64,000 nt of DNA from Chitinibacter sp. FCG-7 (GTDB lineage Bacteria > Pseudomonadota > Gammaproteobacteria > Burkholderiales > Chitinibacteraceae), in assembly GCF_040047665.1 (NCBI RefSeq), contig NZ_CP157355.1, positions 2,356,001 to 2,420,000 of the forward strand, in the 5' to 3' direction. Within the stretch, counting starts at the first letter, position 1; the number at the start of each line of letters is the position of its first letter. The position numbers and the translations under genes were made by a program. Below are positions 55,022 to 64,000 of this stretch, one piece after another. The notes under the pieces were generated by a model. The model worked only from the letters and a program-made list of their open reading frames with translations. It was not told the DNA's origin and did not search any database.

Positions 55022-57040
55022 CTACTCATGGCCAAATGCTCGATCACGCAATTGCTTGAGTTCGTCGCGTAGCTGCGCGGCGCGTTCGAATTCCAGATTT
55101 TGCGCAGCGTTCATCATTTCTTTTTCGATGCGTTTGAGCTCTTTCGCGAGTTGTTTCTGATCCATCTCGGCGACGATGCGTTGTTTTTTCTCTTCGAGCC
55201 GCGCTGCGGTCGCTTCCTCGGCGTTATACACGCCGTCGATAATGTCCTTGATGCGTTTGACGACGCCGCGTGGCGTAATGTTGTTGGCCACATTAAACGC
55301 GATCTGTTTATCGCGGCGGCGCTGGGTTTCACCGATGGCTTTTTCCATCGAATTGGTAATGCGGTCCGCGTACAAAATTGCCTTGCCGTTCAGATTTCGC
55401 GCTGCGCGGCCTATGGTCTGAATCAAGCTGCGCTCACTGCGCAGGAAACCCTCTTTGTCGGCATCCAGAATCGCCACCAGCGACACCTCAGGAATATCCA
55501 AACCTTCGCGCAATAAGTTAATCCCGATCAGCACGTCAAATACGCCAAGTCGCAAATCGCGCAGGATTTCGACGCGCTCGACCGTATCAATATCCGAGTG
55601 CAAATAGCGCACCTTGATGCCATGCTCGGCAAGATAATCGGTGAGTTGTTCGGACATTTTTTTGGTGAGCGTCGTGACCAGCACGCGCTCACCCACGGCG
55701 GTGCGCAGCTTGATCTCGGATAGTAAATCATCGACTTGCGTGCCGACTGGGCGCACTTCGATAATCGGATCGACGAGCCCCGTGGGGCGCACGACTTGCT
55801 CGACCACTTGGCCTTGGTTTTTGGCTTCATAATCGGCCGGTGTAGCCGAGACGAAAATCGTTTGCGGCATCAGCCGTTCGAATTCTTCAAATTTCAGCGG
55901 GCGATTGTCCATCGCAGAGGGCAGGCGGAAACCGTAATCGACGAGGTTTTCCTTGCGCGAACGGTCGCCCTTATACATTGCGCCGACTTGGCCGATCATG
56001 ACGTGGCTCTCGTCCAGAATCATCAGGCCATCTTTAGGCAAATAATCGAGCAGCGTCGGTGGCGGCGAGCCTGCCGGTTTGCCGGAAAAATGTCGCGAGT
56101 AGTTCTCGATGCCTTTGCAAAAGCCCATCTCAGTCAGCATTTCCAAATCAAACCGCGTGCGCTGTTCCAGTCTTTGCGCCTCGACCAGTTTTTGCTCTTT
56201 GTAATAAAACGCCAAGCGATCGCGCAGCTCGTCTTTGATGGTTTCAATCGCACGCATGACGGTATCGCGCGGCGTGACATAGTGGCTGCTGGGGAAAATC
56301 GTATACCTGCCCACGCGCTGCTTCACATGGCCGGTGAGTGGGTCAAACAGACTGATGCGCTCGATCTCGTCGTCGAACATCGACACGCGCACCGCCAGCT
56401 CGGCCGACTCAGCTGGGAAAATATCAATCACATCGCCGCGCACGCGAAAATGCCCACGCGAAAAATCAAGCTCATTGCGGTCGTACTGCATCGTGGTCAG
56501 CCGTTTGATAATGTCGCGCTGGCCGATCTGTTCGCCCTCAACCAGATGCAAAATCATTGCGTGATACGAGCTAGGGTCGCCAATCCCGTAAATCGCCGAT
56601 ACGGTGGCGACGATAATGCAGTCTTTGCGCTCCAGCATTGCCTTGGTCGCACTCAAGCGCATCTGCTCGATATGCTCGTTAATTGCCGAGTCTTTTTCGA
56701 TAAACAGATCGCGACTCGGCACATAGGCTTCGGGCTGATAGTAATCGTAATAACTTACGAAATACTCGACCGCATTTTTCGGAAAGAACTCGCGCATCTC
56801 GGCATACAGCTGCGCCGCCAGCGTTTTATTCGGCGCCAGAATAATCGCCGGCCGCCCCGTGCGCGCAATCACGTTCGCCATCGTAAACGTCTTGCCCGAG
56901 CCGGTGACGCCCAGCAAAGTTTGAAAGCGCAAACCATCGTCCAAACCTTCGATCAGCTGCGCGATTGCCGTTGGCTGATCGCCCGCAGGCGGGAAGGGCT
57001 GAAAGAGGTGATAGGGCGAGTCTGGAAAGTCAACAAACAT
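55022..57040 (-). CDS. uvrB: Excinuclease ABC subunit B
   Basis: 672-residue DNA damage-verification helicase of nucleotide excision repair, acting with UvrA and UvrC. Walker [19 protein letters not shown], the damage-probing beta-hairpin region [20 protein letters not shown], Walker [11 protein letters not shown], helicase motif [11 protein letters not shown] and the C-terminal UVR motif ([20 protein letters not shown]). Length is standard. Monocistronic; its TAG stop abuts element copy G. Confidence 0.97.
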   Translation of the reverse strand: MFVDFPDSPYHLFQPFPPAGDQPTAIAQLIEGLDDGLRFQTLLGVTGSGKTFTMANVIARTGRPAIILAPNKTLAAQLYAEMREFFPKNAVEYFVSYYDYYQPEAYVPSRDLFIEKDSAINEHIEQMRLSATKAMLERKDCIIVATVSAIYGIGDPSSYHAMILHLVEGEQIGQRDIIKRLTTMQYDRNELDFSRGHFRVRGDVIDIFPAESAELAVRVSMFDDEIERISLFDPLTGHVKQRVGRYTIFPSSHYVTPRDTVMRAIETIKDELRDRLAFYYKEQKLVEAQRLEQRTRFDLEMLTEMGFCKGIENYSRHFSGKPAGSPPPTLLDYLPKDGLMILDESHVMIGQVGAMYKGDRSRKENLVDYGFRLPSAMDNRPLKFEEFERLMPQTIFVSATPADYEAKNQGQVVEQVVRPTGLVDPIIEVRPVGTQVDDLLSEIKLRTAVGERVLVTTLTKKMSEQLTDYLAEHGIKVRYLHSDIDTVERVEILRDLRLGVFDVLIGINLLREGLDIPEVSLVAILDADKEGFLRSERSLIQTIGRAARNLNGKAILYADRITNSMEKAIGETQRRRDKQIAFNVANNITPRGVVKRIKDIIDGVYNAEEATAARLEEKKQRIVAEMDQKQLAKELKRIEKEMMNAAQNLEFERAAQLRDELKQLRDRAFGHE

Positions 57041-57265
57041 GGCGGCTGCGCTGCATTAAGGCAAAAGAGTATTGTCGGCGCAACTGGGTTTGGGTTCAAG
57101 CGTGTTGAACGTTTGTACTATAAACGCTGCAGAGTGCAATGCACGTTGCTCTGTTGAGTGGCGTGGTGTGAGCGCTTCACCATTGAACTATCGCTTTTAT
57201 GGGGGCGCTCGCAATCTTGAATTTATCCAATATTTTAGGGGTAGCTCCGACCCTAAGCAGACTGC
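57041..57265. other. Intergenic region between uvrB and small membrane protein
   Basis: 225 bp, AT-richer than the flanks, containing the uvrB upstream region. TAGGGGTAGCTCCGACCCTA near 57236-57255 is a short imperfect palindrome. No gene seen. Confidence 0.5.
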
Positions 57266-57550
57266 TTAATCACCATCAATGATCTTAGTGATATTTTTAA
57301 TAGAACTACCAGAAAGTCCAAAATCTTCTCCTGGGTCTTTCTCGCTCGGATATGTGCCAGAAGACTTTTCTTCTTGGCGATGAATGGCCAAAACAACAAT
57401 GGCGCCAACCAAGGGCAAGAACCAAACAAATATTAGCTGTGTAATTTTTTGTGTTTTCTCGGAGAAGGCGTCTCGAAAAACTAAAAGAGTGGCTTTGACA
57501 TTGAGCCAAATCGGGACTGTAACAACAACTAATAGCAAAACAATTTCCAT
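57266..57550 (-). CDS. Small membrane protein, hypothetical
   Basis: 94-residue protein with two hydrophobic segments (MEIVLLLVVVTVPIWL and LIFVWFLPLVGAIVVLAI), separated by a charged loop (FRDAFSEKTQKI), and a polar tail rich in Ser/Lys/Asp. The layout recalls short membrane proteins of the phospholipase D N-terminal-like type, but function is unknown. Codon use is AT-richer than neighbouring genes, suggesting recent transfer. ATG 57550 with AGAAGCTC upstream. Confidence 0.68.
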   Translation of the reverse strand: MEIVLLLVVVTVPIWLNVKATLLVFRDAFSEKTQKITQLIFVWFLPLVGAIVVLAIHRQEEKSSGTYPSEKDPGEDFGLSGSSIKNITKIIDGD

Positions 57551-57832
57551 GAGCTTCTACCTAACTATTAATCAGGTCTCACTAGTTGAGGCCTAACTCA
57601 AGCGGTGATGGCCTAGCTGTTGATTTTTATGAGTTATATGTTGGGTAAGCGATAACCGAAAGGTAGTTTACCGTAGTCACCTAAGTCGCATTACTCTCAG
57701 GCAGATTTGTGCAATACACAAATAGTCCGTTTCTGGCCGACTGCGGCCTCTGACTTAGTTTAATCCACTCCCTGTTTCCAAGCAGCATTGGCCTTTGGAT
57801 TGGGGGGTAAATCGAGCAATATTTTGTGGCTA
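57551..57832. other. AT-rich intergenic region with an attC-like stretch
   Basis: 282 bp without genes. GCCTAAC (starting near 57591) and GTTGGGT (about 45 bp further on) match the attC core patterns RYYYAAC and GTTRRRY, separated by a partly self-complementary stretch. TTGAGGCCTAACTCAA is itself a short palindrome. Integron origin is unproven. Confidence 0.35.
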
Positions 57833-58525
57833 CTAAGCTTGCGGGTCTTTGGCCATTAAATTGCGCTCAAAATTCACCAAATCTGCCCCTGCTTTAATCG
57901 AATACAGCTGTGCAAAGCGGCCGCCTGAGGCGGCTTTCTCTTCGTGGGCTTCAAACATTTCACTCGCTTCAATGCGCCGCATCAGGCTTTTGCGCTGGAT
58001 GGGTTTTTCAATGATGGTTTCGATCACTTGCTGCAATTGGGCGATGGTAAAGCGCTCGGGCAGGCAGAAGGCGGGGATCATTGAGTACAGCGTTTTTTGT
58101 TGCAGCCGCGCTTGCGCTAGCGCGATGATGTGGGCGTGATCGAAGGCGAGGGTGTATTGCGGCAAATCCTGCACTGCAATCCACTGCGCCAGCGCCACGC
58201 TGGCGATCTTGGGGCTGACATTCTGGTGGGCGACGAGCGCGTAGTAGGCCAGTGTGACGCTATAGCCGCGCGGATCGCGCTGTGCGCCTGAAATCACTTG
58301 TAGCTGCTCCAGATATTGCGGCGTAAAGCCGGTTTTATCGCGCAATTTGCGGTGAGCGGTGGCGTCGGTGTTGGCATCCTGATCGACATCGACAAAACCG
58401 CCGGGCAGTGCCCACAGGCCAAGAAAAGGCACTTCGGCGCGTTGCACCAACAGCACTTTGAGTGTGTTGTCGTGTACCGTGAACAGCGTGCTATCGACGG
58501 TGAATAGTGGGTTTTTATACGCCAT
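57833..58525 (-). CDS. nrtR: NrtR-type Nudix-related transcriptional regulator
   Basis: 230-residue regulator of NAD metabolism. N-terminal Nudix-like domain (STLFTVHDNTLKVLLVQRAE, GLWALPGGFVDVDQDAN) whose Nudix box has lost its catalytic glutamates (DATAHRKLRDKTGF in place of REUxEExG), so it senses ligand rather than hydrolyses it. The C-terminal winged helix includes PAFCLPERFTIAQLQQVIET and IQRKSLMRRIEASEMF. NrtR proteins repress NAD synthesis genes and release DNA on binding ADP-ribose. Divergent from prs-nadV, with a likely operator at each promoter. Confidence 0.93.
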   Translation of the reverse strand: MAYKNPLFTVDSTLFTVHDNTLKVLLVQRAEVPFLGLWALPGGFVDVDQDANTDATAHRKLRDKTGFTPQYLEQLQVISGAQRDPRGYSVTLAYYALVAHQNVSPKIASVALAQWIAVQDLPQYTLAFDHAHIIALAQARLQQKTLYSMIPAFCLPERFTIAQLQQVIETIIEKPIQRKSLMRRIEASEMFEAHEEKAASGGRFAQLYSIKAGADLVNFERNLMAKDPQA

Positions 58526-58543
58526 GGCAGAGTATCGCTTGGT

Positions 58544-58562
58544 TAGTGTCTGAGAGACATTT
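58544..58562 (-). promoter_or_regulatory. Likely NrtR operator 1 (autoregulation)
   Basis: TAGTGTC-TGAGA-GACATTT, an imperfect version of the operator at 58670. It overlaps the -10 of the nrtR promoter and lies 19 bp upstream of the nrtR start. Confidence 0.7.
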
Positions 58563-58587
58563 TAGCGAACAAAGTCATAAAGACCAA
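58559..58587 (-). promoter_or_regulatory. Candidate nrtR promoter
   Basis: On the - strand TTGGTC (58587-58582), 17-bp spacer, TAAAAT (58564-58559). The -10 runs into operator 1. Confidence 0.5.
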
Positions 58588-58663
58588 TGCGCTTGTGCTG
58601 GGGCTCTGATGTTGTCTGCTCAGTGATTTTCAACACAGTAAAAAAGTGGCACTGAAAAAACGT

Positions 58664-58692
58664 TTGACATAGTGTCTCTGCGACACTAATAT
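58664..58692 (+). promoter_or_regulatory. prs-nadV promoter
   Basis: Near-perfect sigma70 promoter: TTGACA (58664-58669), 17-bp spacer, TAATAT (58687-58692). The spacer consists almost entirely of the operator palindrome. Confidence 0.88.
58670..58688 (+). promoter_or_regulatory. Likely NrtR operator 2 in prs-nadV promoter spacer
   Basis: Perfect inverted repeat TAGTGTC-TCTGC-GACACTA lying between the -35 and -10 hexamers. Repressor bound here would exclude RNA polymerase. The same half-site TAGTGTC occurs in operator 1. Confidence 0.85.
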
Positions 58693-58802
58693 CAACTCAT
58701 CGCAAGAGAGTACGCAATTACAAGGTGATGTCAGATTTTGAAGTGAATGCTGGCGTTTGTTTGTGAATATGCTTACGATCTGCGGTGGATAAGGAGACGG
58801 TG

Positions 58803-59675
58803 ATGAGCTGCAATAATGTGCAATCTAGCTATGATTTACCCGCGCAAGGCGCGGCGGCGCAAGCCTTAAAGCTGTTTCAATTTGGTAGCGGCGAGCAGCA
58901 TGTGCAGGTGTTAAAACAGAGCGCAGCGCGTGTGCAAATTCGCTATCGCTACACCGGCGATGCATCGATCATGCAGTTGCTATTGCTGACCGATGCACTC
59001 AAACGCCAAGGTGCGAGCGAGATTGATTTGCTGATTCCGTACTTTCCCGGTGCGCGGCAAGACCGAGTGTGCAATGACGGCGAGGCTTTGTCGGTGAAGG
59101 TGTATGCCGATTTGATTAACCAGCAGCGTTATCGCCAAGTCACTTTGTTTGACCCGCACAGCGATGTGGTCGTCGCCTTGCTCGATCGGGCGCAAGTGGT
59201 CAAAAACTACGCATTGATTGAACGAGTACTCAGCCAGCTGGGTAATGATGTATTGCTGGTCTCTCCCGACGCGGGTGCGAATAAAAAGGTGTTTGCGCTG
59301 GCGACGCACTTGGGTGGTTTACCGGTGATTCGCGCCGACAAAATTCGTGATGTGCGCAACGGTGCGATTGTCGATACCGAGGTGTTTTGTGGTGATTTAT
59401 CCGGCAAAACCGCGCTGATCGTCGACGATATTTGCGCCGGTGGCCGCACCTTTATCGAGCTGGCGAAAAAGCTGAAGCAGAAAAACTGCGCGCGCATCGT
59501 GCTGGCGGTATCGCATTTTGAAGGGACGGCGAATTTGCAGCTATTGGCAAACAGCGGCATCGACGCGGTGTACACCACCAACAGCATTAATAATTTAAGC
59601 AGTGATGACTTTTTAACCATTCAGGATATTTGGTCGCTAATGCCAACTAATCCATGCGAAGGAGAGCAACAATGA
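58803..59675 (+). CDS. prs: Ribose-phosphate pyrophosphokinase (NAD-salvage type)
   Basis: 290-residue PRPP synthetase, shorter and more diverged than the housekeeping enzyme (about 315). The PRPP-binding loop is ALIVDDICAGGRTFIELAKK; other motifs are LLIPYFPGARQDRVCNDGEA and DPHSDVVVALLDRAQVV. It makes PRPP from ribose 5-phosphate and ATP, the co-substrate of NadV encoded next. ATG 58803 follows AAGGAG; an in-frame ATG at 58785 lacks a matching SD. Overlaps nadV by 4 bp (ATGA), so the two are coupled and presumably NrtR-controlled. Confidence 0.93.
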   Translation: MSCNNVQSSYDLPAQGAAAQALKLFQFGSGEQHVQVLKQSAARVQIRYRYTGDASIMQLLLLTDALKRQGASEIDLLIPYFPGARQDRVCNDGEALSVKVYADLINQQRYRQVTLFDPHSDVVVALLDRAQVVKNYALIERVLSQLGNDVLLVSPDAGANKKVFALATHLGGLPVIRADKIRDVRNGAIVDTEVFCGDLSGKTALIVDDICAGGRTFIELAKKLKQKNCARIVLAVSHFEGTANLQLLANSGIDAVYTTNSINNLSSDDFLTIQDIWSLMPTNPCEGEQQ

Positions 59676-61141
59676 GACTCAACCCAGTTACCGCGATTGA
59701 TGGCTATAAAGTCGATCACCGCCGTCAGTATCCGGACAATACCGAAATCATTTTTAGTAACCTCACCGCGCGCACCACGCGCCGCGATTACACCGATGAA
59801 ATGGTGTTTTTCGGCCTGCAGCACTTTGTAAAAGATTTTCTGATCGAGAGCTGGAATAAAGATTTTTTCCAACAACCGAAAGACGAAGTGATTCGCCGTT
59901 TTGCGCGCCGGATTAATAATTATCTGGGCCCGAACAATGTCGGCACGCAGCACATTGCCGATCTGCACGACTTGGGCTACTTGCCGATCAAAATTATGGC
60001 GCTGCCCGAAGGCACGGTTTACCCAGTGCGCTTGCCGTGCTTGGTGATTTACAACACCGACGAGCGTTTTTTCTGGCTGACTAATTATCTGGAAACGATT
60101 TTATCGACCAACATCTGGGGTATGTGCACCAGTGCCACAACTGCACACGAGTACAAGAAGATACTCACCCAATATGCTTTGGAAACCGATGGCAGCACCG
60201 AGTTTGTGAATTGGCAAGGCCACGATTTTAGCTTCCGTGGCATGTTTGGCGCCGAAGCGGCGATGATGAGCGGCGCAGCCCACTTGCTCAGCTTTACCGG
60301 TACCGACACGATTCCGGCGATTGATTTTCTGGAAGACTACTACGGCGCCAATAGCGATCTGGAGCTGGTCGGCGGCAGCGTGGCGGCGACCGAACACTCG
60401 GTGATGTGTGCGGGTGGCATGGATAATGAGCTGGAAACTTTCCGCCGCCTGATCGAAGACATTTACCCGGAAGGGATTGTTAGCATCGTGTCCGATTCAT
60501 GGGATTTCTGGCAGGTGATGACCGACTTTACCGTGCGCCTGAAAGACAAAATCTTGGCGCGCAACGGCAAAGTGGTGTTCCGTCCTGATTCGGGCGATCC
60601 GGTGAAAGTGATTTGCGGCGATGCCGATGCGCCCGTTGGCAGCCCCGAATACAAAGGTGCGGTGGAATGCTTGTGGGATGTGTTTGGTGGTACAACGACG
60701 AGTCAGGGTTACAAATTGCTCGACGCACATGTTGGCGTGATTTATGGTGATTCGATCACGTTTGAGCGGGCGCGCGCAATTTGCGCTGGCTTAAAAGCCA
60801 AAGGCTTTGCGTCGACCAATATCGTGTTTGGCATCGGCAGCTATACCTATCAGTATGTAACGCGTGACACCGACGGTTTTGCCGTGAAAGCCACCTTTGC
60901 CAAAGTAGCAGGGCAAGATCGCGAGATTTTCAAAGCACCGAAAACCGGCGACGGCACTAAAAACTCGGCCAAAGGCTTGGTGGCCGTGTACAAAAACGCA
61001 GAGGGTAAGCTGTATCTGAAAGATCAAGCCACTTGGGATGAAGTGAATCAGTGTGAATTTATCCCGGTGTTTGAAAATGGCCGCTTGCTCAATGAAACCA
61101 CGCTGGCTCAAGTGCGTGCCCGACTGGCGGCGACACTGTAA
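59672..61141 (+). CDS. nadV: Nicotinamide phosphoribosyltransferase
   Basis: 489-residue NAMPT/NadV enzyme converting nicotinamide and PRPP to nicotinamide mononucleotide, a direct route to NAD salvage. Length and motifs match NAMPT (human 491): ATEHSVMCAGG with the phospho-accepting His, KVVFRPDSGDPVKVICG with the Arg and Asp that bind substrate, and SDSWDFWQVMTDF. SD GGAGAG precedes ATG 59672. Last gene of the nrtR-regulated prs-nadV operon. Confidence 0.96.
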   Translation: MRLNPVTAIDGYKVDHRRQYPDNTEIIFSNLTARTTRRDYTDEMVFFGLQHFVKDFLIESWNKDFFQQPKDEVIRRFARRINNYLGPNNVGTQHIADLHDLGYLPIKIMALPEGTVYPVRLPCLVIYNTDERFFWLTNYLETILSTNIWGMCTSATTAHEYKKILTQYALETDGSTEFVNWQGHDFSFRGMFGAEAAMMSGAAHLLSFTGTDTIPAIDFLEDYYGANSDLELVGGSVAATEHSVMCAGGMDNELETFRRLIEDIYPEGIVSIVSDSWDFWQVMTDFTVRLKDKILARNGKVVFRPDSGDPVKVICGDADAPVGSPEYKGAVECLWDVFGGTTTSQGYKLLDAHVGVIYGDSITFERARAICAGLKAKGFASTNIVFGIGSYTYQYVTRDTDGFAVKATFAKVAGQDREIFKAPKTGDGTKNSAKGLVAVYKNAEGKLYLKDQATWDEVNQCEFIPVFENGRLLNETTLAQVRARLAATL

Positions 61142-61164
61142 ATTGATCCATGCATGGACAATGC

Positions 61165-61190
61165 AAAAGCCCTGCAGCTGCAGGGCTTTT
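61165..61190 (+). terminator. Terminator of prs-nadV operon
   Basis: Perfect 26-bp palindrome AAAAGCCCTGCAG / CTGCAGGGCTTTT, ending in a T run. Confidence 0.88.
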
Positions 61191-61194
61191 TATT

Positions 61195-61243
61195 GGGTAT
61201 AGCCTTATAAGCAATATCCTGATTGGGTTGTGGCAATATACCT
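61195..61243 (+). repeat. 49-nt element, copy H
   Basis: Exactly 49 nt, left end GGGTATAGCCTTATAAGC, right end TTGTGGCAATATACCT. Lies between the nadV terminator and the acs terminator. Confidence 0.75.
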
Positions 61244-61264
61244 GATGGTGTATTTCAAGTAGGC

Positions 61265-61297
61265 AAAAAAATACCCGCCATCCTGAAGATGGCGGGT
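61265..61297 (-). terminator. Terminator of acs
   Basis: On the - strand ACCCGCCATC, TTCAG loop, GATGGCGGGT followed by a T run, 51 bp after the acs stop. Confidence 0.9.
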
Positions 61298-61348
61298 AAA
61301 AGATACTGTGGTTTAACAGTACAAGCGTAATTGGTTGTTCGCTGAGGA

Positions 61349-63319
61349 TTAGATTGCAGACTGACGCAATTGCTCCAGAATCGCTGGGTTTTCCAGAGTG
61401 GAAGTATCCGCAGTAATTTCCAGGCCTTTAGCGATGTCACGCAACAGGCGACGCATGATCTTACCTGAGCGAGTTTTTGGCAGATTGTCGCCAAAACGGA
61501 TCTCGTCTGGCTGAGCAATCTTACCGATTTCGTGAGCTACCCATTCACGCAGCTCTTTAGCGATACGTTTAGCGTCTTCACCTTCTGGGCGAGCGCCTTT
61601 CAGTACCACATAGGCAACGACTGATTCGCCTTTGATATCGTGTGGTTTGCCCACGACGGCGGCTTCTGCTACCAGTGGGTTGGCAACCAGTGCTGACTCG
61701 ATTTCCATCGTGCCGAGGCGGTGGCCTGATACGTTCAATACGTCGTCAATCCGGCCCATGATCCAGATGTAGCCATTCTCGTCGCGGTGCGCCGAGTCGC
61801 CTGCCAGATACAATTTGCCGTTGTAGTCGTCCGGGAAGTAGGTTTTCTTGAAGCGATCTGCATCGCCCCAGATATTGCGCACCATCGATGGCCATGGTTT
61901 GCTCACCACGAGGAAACCACCTTTGCCCAGATCAACTTGTGCGCCAGATTCATCCACGATGTCGGCCATAATGCCTGGGATTGGCAAGGTGCAAGAGCCT
62001 GGTTTAGTCGCAACTGCACCTGGCAGTGGGGCGATCATATTGCAGCCGGTTTCTGTCTGCCACCACGTATCGACGATAGGGCAGCGGCTACCGCCAACCA
62101 CTTCGTAGTACCACATCCAAGCTTCTGGGTTGATCGGTTCACCCACGGTGCCCAATAGGCGTAGTGACGACAGATCATATTTCTTCGGCAAATCGCCACC
62201 GAGTTTGATCAATGAGCGGATCGCCGTTGGCGCGGTGTAGAACGTTGTGACTTCGTGTTTTTCAATCATTTGCCAGAAGCGCGAAGCATCTGGGTAAGTT
62301 GGCACGCCTTCAAATACAACTTGCGTCGCGCCGATGCCTAATGGACCGTAGGCGATGTAAGAGTGGCCAGTAATCCAGCCCACGTCGGCCGTGCACCAGT
62401 AAACGTCGGTTTCTTTGTAGTCGAATACCCATTTCATCGTCACTTGCGTACCGAGCAGGTAGCCTGCTGATGAGTGTTGAATCCCTTTTGGCTTACCGGT
62501 AGAGCCTGAGGTGTAGAGGATGAACAGTGGGTGTTCAGCTTCAACCCATTCTGGCTCGCACGTGTCGGCTTGGTCTTTCACCAGTTTGTGCCACCAGATA
62601 TTGCGCTCTTCGTTCCAGTGTTCTGGTTTGGTGCTAGTGCGTTGGAACACCACCACTTTGGATACTGACTCGCAACCACCCAAGCCCAAGGCTTCATCGG
62701 TGATTGATTTCAGCGGCGTCGCTTTGCCGCCACGCACTGTTTCGTTGGCCGTGATCACGACTTTGGCTTGTGCGTCCTGAATACGGTCGCGCAATGCGCC
62801 AGCCGAGAAGCCGCCGAATACTACTGAGTGAATCGCACCGATACGCGCACATGCTTGCATCGCTACCACAGCTTCAATCGTGTGTGGCATGTAGATCACC
62901 ACGCGGTCGCCCTTAGTAACGCCGAGTGATTTCAGACCATTGGCGAATTGGCAAACGCGGTGATACAGCTCGCGGTAGGTGATGCGAGTCACCGAGCCGT
63001 CGTCGGCTTCAAAAATAATCGCTACTTTATTGGCTTTGGTTTCTAGATGGCGGTCGATACAGTTGTACGACACATTCATCACGCCATCTTCAAACCATTT
63101 GTAGAACGGCGCGTTATCGCTGTTCAGAATCTTGGTGAAGGGTTTTTTCCAGTCGAGCATGGACTTGGCCAAGTCGCCCCAGAAGCCTTCGTAATCGTTG
63201 TTCGCTTTTTCGCACAGCGCGTTGTAGCCTTCCATGCCGGAAACGGTGGCGTTGACGCGGAAATCATCCGATGGCGGAAATGAACGGGTTTCTTTCAAAA
63301 CAGAATCGATACCACTCAT
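61349..63319 (-). CDS. acs: Acetyl-CoA synthetase
   Basis: 656-residue AMP-forming acetate-CoA ligase. ATP-binding P-loop-like motif [17 protein letters not shown], core [14 protein letters not shown], hinge region and the acetylatable lysine in [18 protein letters not shown]. Length equals the family (about 650). ATG 63319 with AGGAG upstream; the frame runs on 35 residues without family similarity. Monocistronic, with its own terminator. Activity would be reversibly silenced by lysine acetylation if the Pat/CobB system exists here (inference). Confidence 0.97.
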   Translation of the reverse strand: MSGIDSVLKETRSFPPSDDFRVNATVSGMEGYNALCEKANNDYEGFWGDLAKSMLDWKKPFTKILNSDNAPFYKWFEDGVMNVSYNCIDRHLETKANKVAIIFEADDGSVTRITYRELYHRVCQFANGLKSLGVTKGDRVVIYMPHTIEAVVAMQACARIGAIHSVVFGGFSAGALRDRIQDAQAKVVITANETVRGGKATPLKSITDEALGLGGCESVSKVVVFQRTSTKPEHWNEERNIWWHKLVKDQADTCEPEWVEAEHPLFILYTSGSTGKPKGIQHSSAGYLLGTQVTMKWVFDYKETDVYWCTADVGWITGHSYIAYGPLGIGATQVVFEGVPTYPDASRFWQMIEKHEVTTFYTAPTAIRSLIKLGGDLPKKYDLSSLRLLGTVGEPINPEAWMWYYEVVGGSRCPIVDTWWQTETGCNMIAPLPGAVATKPGSCTLPIPGIMADIVDESGAQVDLGKGGFLVVSKPWPSMVRNIWGDADRFKKTYFPDDYNGKLYLAGDSAHRDENGYIWIMGRIDDVLNVSGHRLGTMEIESALVANPLVAEAAVVGKPHDIKGESVVAYVVLKGARPEGEDAKRIAKELREWVAHEIGKIAQPDEIRFGDNLPKTRSGKIMRRLLRDIAKGLEITADTSTLENPAILEQLRQSAI

Positions 63320-63461
63320 GCTGTGTACTCCTGCAAGCCAAGTTAAAAACAGTTGGTGAAAATTGGTACCGTGACTGTATGCCTGCGCCAAAATCAAAGC
63401 CAATTGTCTTTTCTGATGTGGCAAATCAATCTGGCTGATGCTGGATGTAAGTGCCTGTAAA

Positions 63462-64000
63462 TTAAGCGCTATTAGGGTTTTTACTTAGCTTTAGGAAGAT
63501 CATCGCGGCCATCAGTGCGTCATTCAGTGGGTCGTGCCGCGCCAGAGCGGGTAGATCCAGCGTGTGCAAAATCCGCTCCAGCCGTAGATCCACTTCCGGG
63601 CTATAGGCGCTGACCATGCGGTCGTAATACAGGCCCGATACATCAATGGCGCGGTTGGGCAAGGCGATTCCCAGCCACGGTTTGAGCTGGCGATTGATCA
63701 CTGCCAGATCAAACTCCAGATAGTAGCCTATGATCGGGCGCGAGCCGATGAAGTGCAGTAGCTGGCTGAGCGCGTCGTCCATCGCCAGCCCTTGCGCTAC
63801 GTCCTGCGCGCGCAAGCCGTGGATGGGGATGCTTTTAGGATCGAGCGCGCCGCTGGGCTTGATCAGTAGCGATAAAGCATCCGACAGCTCGATCCGTCTG
63901 CCCGAAATGCGTACCGCGGCGATGCTGATGATTTCGGCATTTCTGGGGTCAAGGCTGCTGGTCTCGCAATCGATGCTGACCCATTCCTGTGCCGGTTCGC
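63462..64000 (-). CDS. DnaQ-like 3'-5' exonuclease (5' end outside window)
   Basis: C-terminal ~179 residues of a DEDDh exonuclease; the frame is open to the right window edge. Exo I is visible in [19 protein letters not shown], Exo II in [14 protein letters not shown] and Exo III in [14 protein letters not shown] (His-x4-Asp). Related to the epsilon subunit of DNA polymerase III, but the local sequence fits a stand-alone 3'-5' exonuclease of the type found near CBS-domain signalling or acs/actP genes. Transcribed towards acs with a 142-bp gap. Confidence 0.9.
   Translation of the reverse strand, partial: EPAQEWVSIDCETSSLDPRNAEIISIAAVRISGRRIELSDALSLLIKPSGALDPKSIPIHGLRAQDVAQGLAMDDALSQLLHFIGSRPIIGYYLEFDLAVINRQLKPWLGIALPNRAIDVSGLYYDRMVSAYSPEVDLRLERILHTLDLPALARHDPLNDALMAAMIFLKLSKNPNSA

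Overview
The window is chromosomal DNA of a Gram-negative betaproteobacterium. Gene order (dat-ybeD-lipB-lipA, rluC-HAD-Rieske-sppA, lysC followed by tRNA-Ser), an acyl-CoA-binding protein, a long IF-1 and the general protein style fit the Neisseriales, probably a Chitinibacteraceae-like organism. That placement is inference; no rRNA or other marker is present. Coding density is high, and most of the DNA is housekeeping core with patches of signalling and accessory genes. No prophage, insertion sequence or CRISPR array was seen.

Layout. 1-5.7 kb: end of an RND pump gene, a PH-like protein, a CHASE2 nucleotide cyclase with a FecR-domain partner, and a LysE exporter. 5.9-9.3 kb: a large PAS-GGDEF-EAL protein and an acyl-CoA-binding protein. 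9.5-14 kb: dat-ybeD-lipB-lipA lipoate operon, a thioesterase and an ankyrin protein. 14-16.7 kb: groES-groEL under a perfect CIRCE operator, then two identical tRNA-Ser(UGA) genes. 16.7-25.8 kb: a PilZ-like protein, ybiT, infA, a DUF1615 lipoprotein, a LysR regulator, a polar amino acid ABC transporter without an ATPase gene, and an HDOD protein. 25.9-33.3 kb: rne, a 766-bp non-coding stretch, rluC, a HAD phosphatase, a Rieske protein, sppA and an orphan motD-like gene. 33.3-41.9 kb: a five-gene signalling cluster (hybrid kinase, two paralogous TPR proteins, a TPR-hybrid kinase with Hpt, and a REC-GGDEF cyclase) joined by overlapping start and stop codons. 42-50.8 kb: RND pump plus adaptor, lplT, DedA, alr, lysC. 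51-51.6 kb: five-gene tRNA operon. 51.9-57 kb: ubiquinone hydroxylase, lipoprotein DsbC, a small outer-membrane protein, FosX and uvrB. 57-64 kb: an AT-richer patch with one small membrane protein, the NAD-salvage regulon nrtR/prs/nadV, acs and a DnaQ-like exonuclease that runs off the window.

Main discovery. A dispersed, imperfectly palindromic element, almost always exactly 49 nt, starts with GGGTAT and ends with ATACCC. Ten copies are clear, eight with the standard ends and two with a variant TAGTAT end; several degenerate ones are also present. Seven copies lie within 8 bp of a stop codon. Three (F, J, G) tightly bracket the outer-membrane protein and fosX genes. One supplies the start codon of that outer-membrane protein, one lies in the N-terminal extension of lipB, and degenerate copies appear inside the cyclase and lplT coding regions. 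Other strong regulatory signals are an NrtR-type palindrome filling the spacer of the prs-nadV promoter, overlapping sigma70/sigma32-like elements at groES, and a 9 x 7-bp tandem repeat just downstream of the likely ubiH-family promoter.
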